64,000 bases of DNA, taken from JBBRRP01 sp038251425. Lineage in GTDB: Bacteria; Myxococcota_A; Polyangia; Polyangiales; Polyangiaceae. How positions within the stretch are numbered: the stretch's first letter is position 1; every line of letters begins with the position of its first letter. The notes beneath the pieces are model-generated. The model was given only the letters and a program-made list of their open reading frames with translations. It was not told the DNA's origin and made no database searches. The DNA lies in contig JBBSBI010000005.1 in NCBI GenBank assembly GCA_038251425.1, positions 1 to 64,000 on the forward strand, read 5' to 3'. The position numbers and the translations under genes are program-made. Shown here piece after piece: positions 7,776-17,707 of this stretch.

Positions 7776-9224
7776 CTACGCGAGCAGATCCGCGATCACG
7801 CCCTTGGTGAACGCCGGCTCAAGGGGTTCGAGCCCGAAGCCGTCCATTGAAGCGCCGAACGCCGTTCCGATCGTGGTCCACATATCCAGAAGTGAACGCG
7901 AGTTGTCCGGATGGCGAATGAAACGATTATCCGCCGCCTTGAACTTCCCACCCGCATTGCCAATGATCACCATCGGGAAGCGGCTGTGTACGGAGTGATG
8001 GGTTCCACCGTTGTCACTCGTGAACAGCGACAGGCTGTTGTCATACAGCGTAGCTCCTTTTAGGCTCTCAATCGTCGTGGCCATCAGCTTGCCGATGAAC
8101 TGGTGGGTGGCCTTGAGCACCTCGCCACCTACCGCGTAAGGGTCGTGGCCAATACCGCTGAACCCGGATTCACCCTGCGCCAGGAGCCCCTTGAGCCTCG
8201 GTGCATCTGCCCCAAAGTAGGTCCCGTCAGCGAAGATAGAATCGAGCGCCGGCATGTCCTCGTGGGCATCGCCGCAGCCAACGTCCATGAACATCACGTT
8301 GGACATTCCGCACACGAGCGCGACGGAGGCAATGGCGTGCAAGGAAACGAGTGCTTGCGCATCGTCGGTGGTAGCACCGGGAGCCGTTCCTCCGGAACAA
8401 TTGAGGTTCGCGGTGGCCTGAATCGACTTCTCGTGATCTTCAATCACCTTGAGATAATTATCGAGCTTCGCTTTTTCCGACCCCGCAAAGGACGTCTGTA
8501 GACGGGTGATATCGTGCTTCAACGCATCAAACAGCACGCGGCCTTTGGCGGGATTACTGCTCGGCATCATCCCGCTTGCCTGCGCCATGCCTGTACCGAA
8601 AAGATCCGTGAAGAAGGCGCTCGGATTCTGAAACGCAGGAATCGAAGTGCCTCTCGATGACGCGAACATCTTGTTCTTGAAGTCGCCAGCTTTTGCTCCT
8701 CGGCCGATCAAGAGAGCTGTGCGCGGCGCCCCAGCACTGAGTGTTTTCCCAAGCACCTGGTCAAAGGAAATCCCACCAGGAATGAAATGGTTGACGTCGG
8801 TTCCTGGCACCTGGGTGTACAACAAGAAGCCGAGGCCGTGGCCTCCGTCCTCACCCTTGTGCGGGTGGCTGAGGAGCCCGTCCATGATCAACATGCGATC
8901 TTGATACGGCTTGAAAGGCAGAAAGGAATCGGGAACGGTGAAATTGCGCCCCATACTCACAGCCTGCGAGGGCCCGCCCGGCTCCACATTACCCTTATCG
9001 GCATTACTCTCCATGAATTCTGGAGGAGTCACCGTCCAATAAGGATTCATGCCGTTCGCAACGGTGGTGAACACCGCGATCTTTCGATCAGTGGCTTGGC
9101 CCTGAGCCTCGCTGATGAAATTCTTAGCAAGCGGCGCCAGCAAGGCAGCGCCCATTCCGAGACCGAGCTTTTCGACGAACGACCTGCGGCTGAACATGAC
9201 TGACCGACGGATGGTGGTGCTCAT
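7776..9224 (-). CDS. DUF1552 family Tat-exported protein
   Basis: 482 residues. A twin-arginine signal (SRRSFVEKLGLGMGAALLAP) is followed by the DUF1552 body, with landmarks LIMDGLLSHPHKGEDGGHG, DNGGTHHSVHSRFPMVIIGN and repeated His-rich loops, features shared with sulfatase/alkaline-phosphatase-like sulfatase-DUF1501 relatives. The function is unknown; the family is frequent in Planctomycetes, Verrucomicrobia and Myxococcota. The start at ATG 9224 has GGAG 8 bp upstream. The gene lies 9 bp after the stop of the DUF1592-type lipoprotein, so the two are one operon, as in other genomes where these families co-occur. Confidence 0.88.
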   Translation of the reverse strand: MSTTIRRSVMFSRRSFVEKLGLGMGAALLAPLAKNFISEAQGQATDRKIAVFTTVANGMNPYWTVTPPEFMESNADKGNVEPGGPSQAVSMGRNFTVPDSFLPFKPYQDRMLIMDGLLSHPHKGEDGGHGLGFLLYTQVPGTDVNHFIPGGISFDQVLGKTLSAGAPRTALLIGRGAKAGDFKNKMFASSRGTSIPAFQNPSAFFTDLFGTGMAQASGMMPSSNPAKGRVLFDALKHDITRLQTSFAGSEKAKLDNYLKVIEDHEKSIQATANLNCSGGTAPGATTDDAQALVSLHAIASVALVCGMSNVMFMDVGCGDAHEDMPALDSIFADGTYFGADAPRLKGLLAQGESGFSGIGHDPYAVGGEVLKATHQFIGKLMATTIESLKGATLYDNSLSLFTSDNGGTHHSVHSRFPMVIIGNAGGKFKAADNRFIRHPDNSRSLLDMWTTIGTAFGASMDGFGLEPLEPAFTKGVIADLLA

Positions 9225-9233
9225 GGTGTCTCC

Positions 9234-11084
9234 TCAATAGCTCCGGTTCATGAAAGAGTCTGATGTTAAGAGCGCTGCAATGAACTCCACATAATTGCCG
9301 CCGCTCGCCTTATAGGCAGTTTGAGCGTTAGCCAGCGCACAACTGTCGTAGCCAAATTCCTGGCGACCCATGAAGTAGCGGAAACCATTCCGCATCACAC
9401 ATTGCTCCACCGTGGAAGAGGTTGAAAACCGTGTAGTGAGCTCGATGGCATTCTGGAAAGGACCATCTGCGTCACCAACATTTGAGAGCGTGCCGTGGGC
9501 ATCGATGGGCTTGGCCATATCTGGCGTGACCTGATCCATCGTCCGGTACGCGCCGAGCGTGTCGTAGTTCTCGAATGCCAGGCCTGCATCATCCAAGATT
9601 GAGTGGCAGCCAGCACACGAAGCAGCACCCGCACCGGTGTGGGCGACAAACCTTTCACGCTGGGTGAGCCCGGTGGAATCCAGCATCGGTATGGCCGCCA
9701 AATCCACGTCCGGAACCCCACGGCACAATACCTCCGTGTTGATGAACTTGCCGCGCCGAATTGCCATCGTTTTATCGCGTGAGGCGAGAGCACCCATCAG
9801 CGCTGGGCTCGTCAAGAGGCCTGCTCTTTGCCCGGCGGGGGACGTGCCTTTGGCCGGAGCCTGATCCGCCATCGGACCACCGGTTAAACCCAGCACGGCC
9901 TCAGTCGAACAACTGTAGAACTGGGTTGGCGTGGTGAACAACGTCGCAAAGAACCCCGTGCTGCTGCTGTTCGTCACAACGTCGTTAACCAGTGCCTCAG
10001 CTTGCTGAACAGCTTGGGTGCGCTGATATTGGCAGCCCGTTGAGCCGATGTCCGCGGACTTCGGCACACCCAGAAGGCGACGGAGTTCAAAGTACTCCGT
10101 GACAAAGCCGCGTGTTCCCGAGGCCACTGGGCCCGCTGTCAAACGCGTGACTTGGGCTTTGATCTGGTCGGGCTGCGTGAGCAGACCATTAGCAGCGGCG
10201 TCCCAGAGCTCTGCATCGGGTGGGCTCGCGGTCAATGCGTAGGATAACGAGCTTGCCACCTCGTACGGTGTGAGCCGGCTGACGCCAGGCGTGACGTCTG
10301 CCCCGATTTCAGGCTGAAAAAGCGAGTGCGGGGCCAGAATCATGGCTTGGAAGGCGAGCGAAAGCGCTCCGTCCGCGCCGACCATCGCGCCATTGGCCGT
10401 TTGGTCATTCTTGACGATATCGGCGTAGTAGGCGATCTCGTCAGCTGCCAAGGGACGACGGAAAAGGATTGTGCCCTTGTCTTGAATCAAGGTCGTCAGG
10501 CACGCATCCAGGCCTGGGCCGGAGCTGTTGTTTGCCCAGCAGCCGGCCTTCGCACTCAGTACCAATTGGTCAGCGTGCGTCTGGGCAAAGATCAAGAGCT
10601 TGCTGAACTCGGGTGCAGCGACGGTGACGTTATCCGATGTTGTTGTGTATCGGGAATTGGAATCGACCGGAAGAAGAGGTGAGTCTCCGGCGGGCACTGC
10701 GGGGAGCGGTGACGCTCCGCTTCGTCGAGTAGAACTCAGAACCGCCGCTTGGGTATTCATAAATTGCGCCGGGGTCAGCCGCCACAAACGGCGCGCGGGC
10801 GGCGTAGCGGTGACGGTTGCTGGGCAGAGGAACTCAGCAGGAGTCAAGGGCATGCCGCCCATGGCGTTAGTGCCGGTGCCGCCGGAACCTGTGGCGACTT
10901 GGCCTGATCCGCCGGCACTCGAATTCCCGGAACCCCCGAGGCCCGCTCCCGTGGCGCCGCTACCCATCCCGTTGGGATTTACGGCCATGGAGCCATTTCC
11001 GCCCGGCTTGCGGTCGGAATTGACCGTGGACGTGCAGGCCCCGGTTGTAAGCGCGATGCAGCATGTGAATAAAAAGATGCGCAT
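9234..11084 (-). CDS. DUF1592/DUF1588/DUF1585 haem-binding lipoprotein
   Basis: 616 residues from ATG 11084. The signal MRIFLFTCCIALTTGAC is a lipoprotein signal, and the frame opens 10 codons earlier without one. A Gly/Ser/Asn-rich linker follows (about 20-70). The rest matches the Planctomycete/Myxococcota set of domains: DUF1587-like RRLWRLTPAQFMNT, DUF1592 (LTPYEVASSLSYALTASPPD), DUF1588 with CAGCHSILDDAGLAFENYD (a CxxCH c-type haem site) and C-terminal DUF1585 (FRYFMGRQEF..SDSFMNRSY). It is probably a periplasm-facing cytochrome-like partner of the DUF1552 protein encoded immediately downstream. The biochemical role of the pair is not known. Confidence 0.88.
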   Translation of the reverse strand: MRIFLFTCCIALTTGACTSTVNSDRKPGGNGSMAVNPNGMGSGATGAGLGGSGNSSAGGSGQVATGSGGTGTNAMGGMPLTPAEFLCPATVTATPPARRLWRLTPAQFMNTQAAVLSSTRRSGASPLPAVPAGDSPLLPVDSNSRYTTTSDNVTVAAPEFSKLLIFAQTHADQLVLSAKAGCWANNSSGPGLDACLTTLIQDKGTILFRRPLAADEIAYYADIVKNDQTANGAMVGADGALSLAFQAMILAPHSLFQPEIGADVTPGVSRLTPYEVASSLSYALTASPPDAELWDAAANGLLTQPDQIKAQVTRLTAGPVASGTRGFVTEYFELRRLLGVPKSADIGSTGCQYQRTQAVQQAEALVNDVVTNSSSTGFFATLFTTPTQFYSCSTEAVLGLTGGPMADQAPAKGTSPAGQRAGLLTSPALMGALASRDKTMAIRRGKFINTEVLCRGVPDVDLAAIPMLDSTGLTQRERFVAHTGAGAASCAGCHSILDDAGLAFENYDTLGAYRTMDQVTPDMAKPIDAHGTLSNVGDADGPFQNAIELTTRFSTSSTVEQCVMRNGFRYFMGRQEFGYDSCALANAQTAYKASGGNYVEFIAALLTSDSFMNRSY

Positions 11085-11268
11085 TGGGTAGTCTCCAAAG
11101 TCGGGGCGAGCCATGCGGCACGCTTACGAGTGACGCTAGAATGCTATGAACACCAACACTAAAGCGTCAACGTCAAATCAACCTTTTGTCGCATCTCATA
11201 TCGACATTCTCCATGTCCGTCCCTTTCTCCATTGGCAATTACTGGAAAAGTGGAGCTGAGGCTGAAAA

Positions 11269-11292
11269 GTATCAGTACGAAAAGGGTGATAC
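11269..11292. promoter_or_regulatory. Inverted repeat upstream of the DUF1592 operon
   Basis: GTATCA-N12-TGATAC is a perfect 6-bp inverted repeat about 185 bp upstream of the DUF1592 gene. It could be an operator or a transcript hairpin. The remaining bases of this 266-bp gap also contain GACAT-N5-ATGTC (11203-11217). Confidence 0.3.
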
Positions 11293-11350
11293 ATTCGCGA
11301 ACCACGGGTGAGCGAAGATCAACACACTGCGATTCTGTAACTCGCCCGAC

Positions 11351-11533
11351 TTAGGGTGCGCAGCTAAATGGGCCTGGGGCGTCCGACACAATCCAAGCAG
11401 GCTTGTCGGTGCTCATCATACTCGCCACGTGTCCCCTCCCCGTGGCGTCAGCGATGGTTATCCCGGTGCCCTCGTCAAACTTGTAATAGGCCATCAGCCC
11501 GGGTTCATTCCGCAGCGGACAAGCCACGCAGTA
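11351..11533 (-). pseudogene. LamG-like domain remnant (C-terminal fragment)
   Basis: The frame here encodes about 60 residues: PFSYCVACPL, then GLMAYYKFDEGTGITIADAT and SDAPGPFSCAP. The KFDEGTG.. signature is the N-terminal strand of LamG/concanavalin-like domains common in secreted myxobacterial proteins. Upstream the same frame continues only as a shadow inside the methyltransferase gene (11535-12203), so the true 5' part has gone. It is most likely a fragment left by a deletion. The alternative is a very short gene expressed from inside the methyltransferase, which I find less likely. Confidence 0.45.
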
Positions 11534-11534
11534 G

Positions 11535-12203
11535 CTAAACGGCTCGCTTTGCCAACCACAGAAAGTGTCGAAAGCCCCGGTTCCCATGGGCTGCGGGGCG
11601 CTCCACTCGAACTTTGAAACCTGCGCGTTCAAGGCGCGTTGTGAATCTGGGTTCGTCGGCGGCGGACCATACCGCGAGCACGCCGCCGGGACGAAGCGCA
11701 CGCGCTGCACGAGCTAGGCCCCCTGAATCGTAGAGGCTCCTATTCGACGGTACCGTGAGAGCGGCGGGGCCGTTGTCGGTATCGAGCAGGATGGCGTCGT
11801 ACGTTCCTTTGCTCTCAGCGAGAATTGCTGCCACATCGCGTTCGATCACGTGCACCCGCCGATCATCGAGTGGCCTGCCTGCAAACGGAGCTAAGATTTC
11901 GCGATTCCAGCGCACGACGGCGGGCACCAGCTCGGCGACATCGACGCGTGCGCGCGGCCCCGTGCGATCGAGTGTGGCACGGATGGTATACCCGATTCCG
12001 AGACCGCCAATGAGCACCCGAGCATTGGGCGGTGTCGATTCGGTGAGCGCGGCTTCCGCGAGCCTTTCCTCGGAATTGTGGCGGCGCGTTCCCATGAGCT
12101 CGGCGCCGTCAATGCGAATCGTGAACTCGCCGTCGTGCTGATGTAGGGAGAGCGTGCCTCCTCCGGGCACAGCCACCCGCTCCAGCTCAATCCACGGTTT
12201 CAT
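11535..12203 (-). CDS. Spermidine-synthase-like SAM methyltransferase
   Basis: 222 residues. A short N-terminal beta region (about 1-55) precedes a class I Rossmann fold: RVLIGGLGIGYTIRATLD (glycine-rich motif I, about 62-79), RVDVAELVPAVVRWNR (acidic motif II), VIERDVAAIL and YDAILLDTDNGP. This order is that of spermidine/spermine synthase-like proteins. The polyamine-site residues are not clearly present, so the substrate is unknown. The start is ATG 12203, divergent from trmO with 101 bp between them. The 3' end abuts a LamG remnant. Confidence 0.72.
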   Translation of the reverse strand: MKPWIELERVAVPGGGTLSLHQHDGEFTIRIDGAELMGTRRHNSEERLAEAALTESTPPNARVLIGGLGIGYTIRATLDRTGPRARVDVAELVPAVVRWNREILAPFAGRPLDDRRVHVIERDVAAILAESKGTYDAILLDTDNGPAALTVPSNRSLYDSGGLARAARALRPGGVLAVWSAADEPRFTTRLERAGFKVRVERPAAHGNRGFRHFLWLAKRAV

Positions 12204-12304
12204 GTGCGGAGCCTAGCTGCGTTCCCGAACAGGGTCGAGCGCCCACAATATCGGAATATTCGTGCTTTGTCGCGGGACCGAGCTCCGCTAGAAGCCTCCA
12301 CTGG

Positions 12305-12832
12305 ATGTCTGATTCCGAGGCTCACCCCCGCCTGACTGGCCCCTTCGCGCTCGCTCCCATTGGCTGGGTTCGATCCCCCTATTTGAGGCGTTTCGGTACG
12401 CCACAACAGGCTTCTGCCGTTGATTCGGATCTCGAAGCGGTGCTTGAGCTCGACCCAACACGCATTCCGTTGGTGGCGCTCGGCGATCTAGCGGGAATTG
12501 AACGGATCTGGATTTTGAGCTGGCTTGATCGTGGAGATGGCTGGGCACCTGAGGTCCGCCCGCCGCGCGGGGATCGCACACGTCGCGGCGTGTTTGCTAC
12601 GCGTTCTCCTGATCGACCCAATCCCATCGGACTCTCTGCTGTTACCCTGGTTCGAGTGGAAGGGAACCATTTGCACGTGCGCGGCATTGATCTGTTGGAT
12701 GGCACACCCATTTTAGACATCAAGCCGTATATCCCCTACGCAGATGCGTTCCCGCATTCCAAGGCCGGCTGGATCGATGCCATCCCGAGCGACGAGCTGC
12801 AGTTTGCGCGTCGTCCCCCACCCGTTCGCTGA
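12305..12832 (+). CDS. trmO: tRNA (N6-threonylcarbamoyl-A37)-N6-methyltransferase TrmO
   Basis: Methylates t6A37 of tRNA using SAM; the family (also called TsaA/YaeB/VirR-like) has its own beta-barrel SAM fold. 175 residues. Signature motifs are IGWVRSPYLRRFGTPQQ near the N-terminus, GIERIWILSWLDRG, GVFATRSPDRPNPIGLS (the strongest family signature) and ILDIKPYIPYADAFP. The length is that of the short TrmO form, without the extra C-terminal domain of E. coli TrmO (235 residues). ATG 12305 is the first start. Confidence 0.9.
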   Translation: MSDSEAHPRLTGPFALAPIGWVRSPYLRRFGTPQQASAVDSDLEAVLELDPTRIPLVALGDLAGIERIWILSWLDRGDGWAPEVRPPRGDRTRRGVFATRSPDRPNPIGLSAVTLVRVEGNHLHVRGIDLLDGTPILDIKPYIPYADAFPHSKAGWIDAIPSDELQFARRPPPVR

Positions 12833-12873
12833 GTGCCGTTGTCGGCGCACTACACATTCGTGTCGCGCAGCCG

Positions 12874-12960
12874 GACTCGGTGACCACGGATCACATCTCA
12901 CCAGCTGGCAAAATCGCCAAACGATCACCCGCCGCGGAATATCTAATCCAACACGGGGTC
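12874..12960 (+). pseudogene. Aconitate hydratase fragment
   Basis: Twenty-nine codons read DSVTTDHISPAGKIAKRSPA and then AEYLIQHGV. This is the start of the swivel domain of aconitase A/IRP proteins, where the family has DSVTTDHISPAG..SPA..YL. Neither side continues the homology: upstream lies the trmO stop, downstream unrelated sequence. It is therefore a short relic of an acnA-type gene. Confidence 0.6.
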
Positions 12961-13176
12961 CAACAGCTGGCCCGCACACGACTCTACAAGTTCGACTTCG
13001 CTGAATCGCAGTTGACCCAGCACGTTCGACTTGAGATCCGAAGCTCAACGGGCGGAAACACCGGCGCGCGCGAAGTGCAGCTCTATTCCCGCCCGTGAGA
13101 CAGCTGCAAGCGCCATCAACGCGGCCTGACAGGAACCACTGCCGCGCCCAACGAATGTGTAACGGCTCGCCGGGAA

Positions 13177-13688
13177 CGGAGAACTCTCCTCATCCCACTT
13201 TTTGTCGCGACGCTCGGCGCGCTGGCCTGCGAGGAGAAGAAGTCTGAGAACTCCGCGACCTGACGAAATCGACAGGGCTGGTGAAGGTCGATCTCAAAAT
13301 CTCGTCATATATACCCGAAGAAACGAAGATGCTCAACCGCTTCGCTGAATTCCGGATAGCGCGCCTTGAGGCGTCTTCTCAGACAGATATCCGAACGATG
13401 ACAGGCAACGAACTCAAGGTAACGGCCATCGCGGTCGGCGATTTCCGCCTTCATGGTCGGAAGAGCGAGAAGCGAGCCAAGATTGAAATCGTGTTTCAAT
13501 TCGCTGGCGACAAGCCAACGTCTATCCGTATTCGCACGGTCGAACCGCTTGCGATTGGGCTCGAGGATTTCGATGTGCGCCCGCGCGAAGCGTTTGGCAA
13601 GCTCGCGCAGAAAACGCTGAGCGCTCTTGGCAGTAAGGTCGCCCAGACGGCGCCACTCCAGATCGAATTCACGGCCAGCGCCAAGTAA
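13177..13688 (+). pseudogene. YceI-like lipoprotein gene, broken
   Basis: A lipoprotein signal (RTLLIPLFVATLGALAC then EEKKSENSAT) is encoded at about 13180-13260 without a start codon (CGG where an ATG would be expected) and ends at TGA 13261. The C-terminal part of a YceI-like domain follows in another frame (13281-13688): LKVTAIAVGDFRLHGRKSEK, PTSIRIRTVEPLAIGLEDFD and PREAFGKLAQKTLSALGSKV. This order of segments is the C-terminal half of myxobacterial YceI-type proteins. The central part is absent. I read this as a gene with an internal deletion plus a frameshift. The 135-codon 3' frame could still be translated from GTG 13281. Confidence 0.55.
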
Positions 13689-13970
13689 GTCCACGGTGCT
13701 TCGGCCCCTGAATGACTTGGGCCAGAGCCGCGCTGGTTCGTTGGGGTTCAGCAGCACGAGGCCGTGCTGTCGCCGGATGCCGGGCAACCGCGAGTGTTGG
13801 CCCGCACGGATAGGCGCCGAAATGGTTCGTGCGAGAGCCCAGCACCTCGAACCACTGCGCGAAGCGCGTGCTCGACAGCATGGCGGTGGTGTTCGCGCAC
13901 ACGCGCTCGGGACGCCCTTTTTCGTGACTGCGTAGTGTCAGGCGAGCGACCATGCCCCCGGACGACCGCT
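13689..13970. other. Gap without a supported gene
   Basis: About 280 bp between the YceI relic and the anti-sigma gene. Open frames exist on both strands, but none shows a start with a ribosome site or a recognisable family. With the relics to the left, it looks like eroded sequence. Confidence 0.4.
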
Positions 13971-14213
13971 TCACTTGCGCTCCGGTGGCGCCATGCTGCT
14001 GAACCGCTTCAGAAGTTGGGCCTTGATGTCGGCGGGCATCTGCTCTTGGGGAAGGCAGCCCAGTGTCCGGACCGTTGTCTTCATCTGGTGGAGGTAGGCG
14101 CGGCAATGTTTGCACATGCCGAGATGCATCTGAACCTGCGCCCGCCGCCACAAGGACATGCGTCCTTCCAGGTATTCGGTAACGAGCTCCGTGAGCTGTT
14201 GGCAGGTGAGCAT
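13971..14213 (-). CDS. Zinc-finger anti-sigma factor
   Basis: 80 residues. The putative zinc-finger (zf-HC2) motif is complete: CQQLTELVTEYLEG at residues 4-17, then HLGMCKHCRAYL, giving the H-x3-C-x2-C metal site. No membrane helix follows, so this is a soluble anti-sigma factor of the ZAS type. The gene begins 6 bp after the ECF sigma gene, so the two are co-transcribed and the product should bind that sigma factor. Redox or metal control through the zinc site is a known theme for ZAS proteins, and fits the thiol/redox chemistry of the neighbouring operon by inference. Confidence 0.85.
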   Translation of the reverse strand: MLTCQQLTELVTEYLEGRMSLWRRAQVQMHLGMCKHCRAYLHQMKTTVRTLGCLPQEQMPADIKAQLLKRFSSMAPPERK

Positions 14214-14219
14214 AATAGC

Positions 14220-14867
14220 TTACTTCCGTTCCACATACTCTTCGAGCGCGGCCCGAAGCTTCGAGCGTGCCCGGTGGAGGAGCACGCGCTGATTGGTCTC
14301 GGAGATCTCGAGGACGTTACAAACCTCGTCGGACTCGAGCCCATCGATATCCCGCAGCGTTACGACGGCACGCTGGTTCGGCGGCAGCTCGGCGACGGCG
14401 ACCTCGAGGTGCTGCATTGCCTGCTGAGTCATGAGGAGCTTCTCGGGCGTGTCCTCTTCCCACCGGCGCGGCGGAACACCCCACATGCCGCTCGCCTGAA
14501 AACGCGCAGCCTCGACCGCTGGTTCGTGATCACCGTCTTGGTCGGCGAATGCCGAGAACGGAATCGTGCGGTTTTCGCGGATGCCGCGCGTCTTGGCACG
14601 GTTGGTGAGAATGCGGAAGATCCATGTCTTGAGCGTCGAGCGCCCCTCGAACCGGTCGAGGCCATCGAGGACTCCGACCCAGGTCTCTTGCACCACCTCT
14701 TCGGCCACAGCGCGACTCGGGACAAAAACGAGAGCCAGCCGCACCAAAGGTCCGTGATACCGGTCGATGAGGTCGGAGAACGCCTTCGGGCTGCGGGCAC
14801 GAAGCTGCGCCACCAGCGCAAGGTCGGTCGCGGACGCAGGAACGCCCCGCACCGTGGCACTAATCAT
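14220..14867 (-). CDS. ECF sigma factor (paralogue A)
   Basis: 215 residues from ATG 14867 (the frame opens two codons earlier at GTG). Region 2 is at about 25-90 (ALVFVPSRAVAEEVVQETWV and STLKTWIFRILTNRAKTRG) and region 4 at about 155-205 (LPPNQRAVVTLRDIDGLESD then VLLHRARSKLR). It is divergent from arsS, with 137 bp between the start codons, and followed by its ZAS anti-sigma gene. It closely resembles the sigma at 24971-25699 at the other end of the operon, including the linker (GMWGVPPRRWEEDTPEKLLM). It probably controls itself and the arsS operon, but no promoter was confirmed. Confidence 0.9.
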   Translation of the reverse strand: MISATVRGVPASATDLALVAQLRARSPKAFSDLIDRYHGPLVRLALVFVPSRAVAEEVVQETWVGVLDGLDRFEGRSTLKTWIFRILTNRAKTRGIRENRTIPFSAFADQDGDHEPAVEAARFQASGMWGVPPRRWEEDTPEKLLMTQQAMQHLEVAVAELPPNQRAVVTLRDIDGLESDEVCNVLEISETNQRVLLHRARSKLRAALEEYVERK

Positions 14868-15004
14868 CAGCACGATTGTCTTCGAGGAAAGGCTCCGCGC
14901 GGCATCCTAGCTCTCGTAGGGGATCCGGGGCGATAAGTCCCCCGAAAAAACTCCCCGCATGTGCATGTAACGGTTGTCGGAGCTCCGAGACCTTGCAGCA
15001 TCGC

Positions 15005-16008
<1,004 letters not shown>

Positions 16009-16012
<4 letters not shown>

Positions 16013-16944
16013 CCGCCCTGGTGCCCCCCGACGAGCGCATCTCCGTGTTGACCGCTAGACTCGCTCCAGAGCCAGCGCTCGGAGTCATCGGAGGCAGTGG
16101 ATTCTACGAGCTGCCGGGGCTCACCGATGTGCAGCAGCTGGAGGTGACCACTCCTTTCGGCGATCCATCCGGGCCACTCGTTGAGGGACGCCTTGCCGGA
16201 CGACGCGTCGTGTTTCTGGCAAGGCACGGCGAGGGGCATCGTCTCCTTCCGGGTGAGGTGAATACGCGGGCAAACATCTATGCGATCAAGCAGGCCGGCG
16301 TTGCTCGTCTGGTGTCTGTGTCCGCGGTCGGGTCGCTGCGCGAGGAGATCGCACCCGGCGACGTGGTGCTTCCGAATCAGTTCATCGATCGCACCATGGG
16401 CCGACCGTCGACCTTCTTCGGGCAAGGCGTGGTGGCTCACGTGAGCCTGGCAGACCCAGTCTGCGGCCAGCTGGCATCTTCACTCGCGGCGGCAGCGCGC
16501 GAACAAGGTGCGCCTGTCCATCCGCAGGGGACCTATATCTGCATCGAGGGACCGCAGTTCTCGACCCGGGCCGAATCAACGCTCTTTCGGAGTTGGGGAG
16601 CGGACGTCGTCGGGATGACAAATCTTCCTGAGGCTCGGCTCGCCCGCGAAGCGGAGCTCTGCTACGCGACACTCGCGCTTCCCACCGACTACGACTGCTG
16701 GCGAGCGCGTACCGAAGAGGTTCGCGTCACCGAGATCATCGCGGTTCTCAAGGCGAACATCGAGAAGGCGCGCCAGATTCTCGCTCGAGCACTTGAGGTG
16801 TTGGATCCCACAGCGCCCTGCTCGTGCCATCACGTCCTGGATACGGCCCTGCTGACGGCGCCCGGTGCGATCCACACAGAGGCGCGCTTGCGGCTCAACG
16901 CCATCCTCGCCCGTAGGCTCTCGGCTTCGGATGTGCAGTTATGA
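16009..16944 (+). CDS. MTA phosphorylase / purine nucleoside phosphorylase homologue
   Basis: 311 residues. The family cleaves 5'-modified adenosines with phosphate to adenine and the sugar-1-phosphate. Motifs are LGVIGGSGFYELPG (about 22-35), FLARHGEGHRLLPGEVNTRA, SVSAVGSLREEIAPGD, GTYICIEGPQFSTRAES and GMTNLPEARLAREAELCYAT, all of the MTAP/MtnP group. The C-terminal 40 residues (CSCHHVLDTALLTA) form an extension. ATG overlaps the arsS stop codon, giving tight translational coupling. In this setting the likely substrate is a 5'-deoxy-5'-substituted adenosine made by the ArsS-like enzyme, releasing a substituted ribose-1-phosphate; that step is inference. Confidence 0.87.
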
Positions 16945-16969
16945 CGCTGCTTCTGGTTCTTTCGGCCTC

Positions 16970-17689
16970 ATGACTGCGCCTGCAATTCCCACCGCCAAAT
17001 CCGGATCTCGCTGGAAATGGATGCTCTACGGCGGCGTGACCGTCGCGCTCATCGCCGGCGCCATTGTCGCCTTCAAATATTTCGATGGTCAGGCATTGCT
17101 CAAGCAGGCGATCGATTGGGTGGGGCAACTTGGGCCGTGGGGTCCGATCATCTTCATCGCACTCTACAGCTTGGCGACTGTGCTGTTCATCCCCGGCTCG
17201 GTGTTGACCCTCGGCGCAGGTGCGGTGTTCGGCGTGGCGTGGGGGTCGATCTACGTTTCGATCGCCTCGACATTGGGCGCGATCTCCGCGTTCCTCGTCG
17301 GGCGCTATCTGGCCCGCGACGCCATCGCCCGCAAGATCGAAGGCAACCAACGTTTCGCCTCGATCGACCAAGCTGTCGCGAAGGAGGGTTGGAAGATCGT
17401 CGGGCTGGCGCGGCTCTCGCCGGTGTTTCCCTTTACGCTGCTGAACTACGCCTTCGGCCTCACGCACGTGAAGCTGCGCGATTACGTCCTCGCCTCGTGG
17501 ATCGGCATGATGCCGGGCACCGTCATGTATGTGTACATCGGCTCGCTGGCAAAGGCCGCCACCGGCGAGCGCACGCGCACCACCGGCGAATGGGTGCTCT
17601 ATGGCGTCGGCCTTCTGGCCACGGTCGTCCTCACGGTCTTCGTCACCCGCGTCGCCAAGAAGGCGCTCGACAAAAAGACCCAGCAATAA
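16970..17689 (+). CDS. TVP38/TMEM64 (DedA-like) membrane protein
   Basis: 239 residues with about six hydrophobic segments, including WMLYGGVTVALIAGAIVAF, FIALYSLATVLFIPGSVLTL and VLYGVGLLATVVLTVFVTRV. The SNARE-associated domain signature is clear: FIPGSVLTLGAGAVFGVAWG, the FLVGRYLARD helix and LARLSPVFPFTLLNYAFGL. The role is unknown, possibly lipid or solute handling in the inner membrane. ATG 16970 is 25 bp after the phosphorylase stop; a longer frame overlaps that gene and is not needed. TVP38 proteins often neighbour MerA-like flavoproteins, as here. Confidence 0.88.
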   Translation: MTAPAIPTAKSGSRWKWMLYGGVTVALIAGAIVAFKYFDGQALLKQAIDWVGQLGPWGPIIFIALYSLATVLFIPGSVLTLGAGAVFGVAWGSIYVSIASTLGAISAFLVGRYLARDAIARKIEGNQRFASIDQAVAKEGWKIVGLARLSPVFPFTLLNYAFGLTHVKLRDYVLASWIGMMPGTVMYVYIGSLAKAATGERTRTTGEWVLYGVGLLATVVLTVFVTRVAKKALDKKTQQ

Positions 17690-17707
17690 AATCATCCGAG
17701 ATCATTC

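Noticed and set aside
13669..14151. Minus-strand frame of about 160 codons as a possible transposase remnant
   Set aside because: No catalytic motif or terminal inverted repeats are visible, and its left part overlaps the real anti-sigma gene.
13764..14936. Long plus-strand frame of about 390 codons
   Set aside because: It is an antisense shadow of the anti-sigma and ECF sigma genes, which have clear family motifs on the minus strand.
14960..14991. ECF-type promoter upstream of arsS (TGTAAC and CGAG)
   Set aside because: The spacing of about 14 bp between the two elements is short for ECF promoters. The sister region near 24885 shares only the GTAAC part, so I list it only as a hint within a finding.
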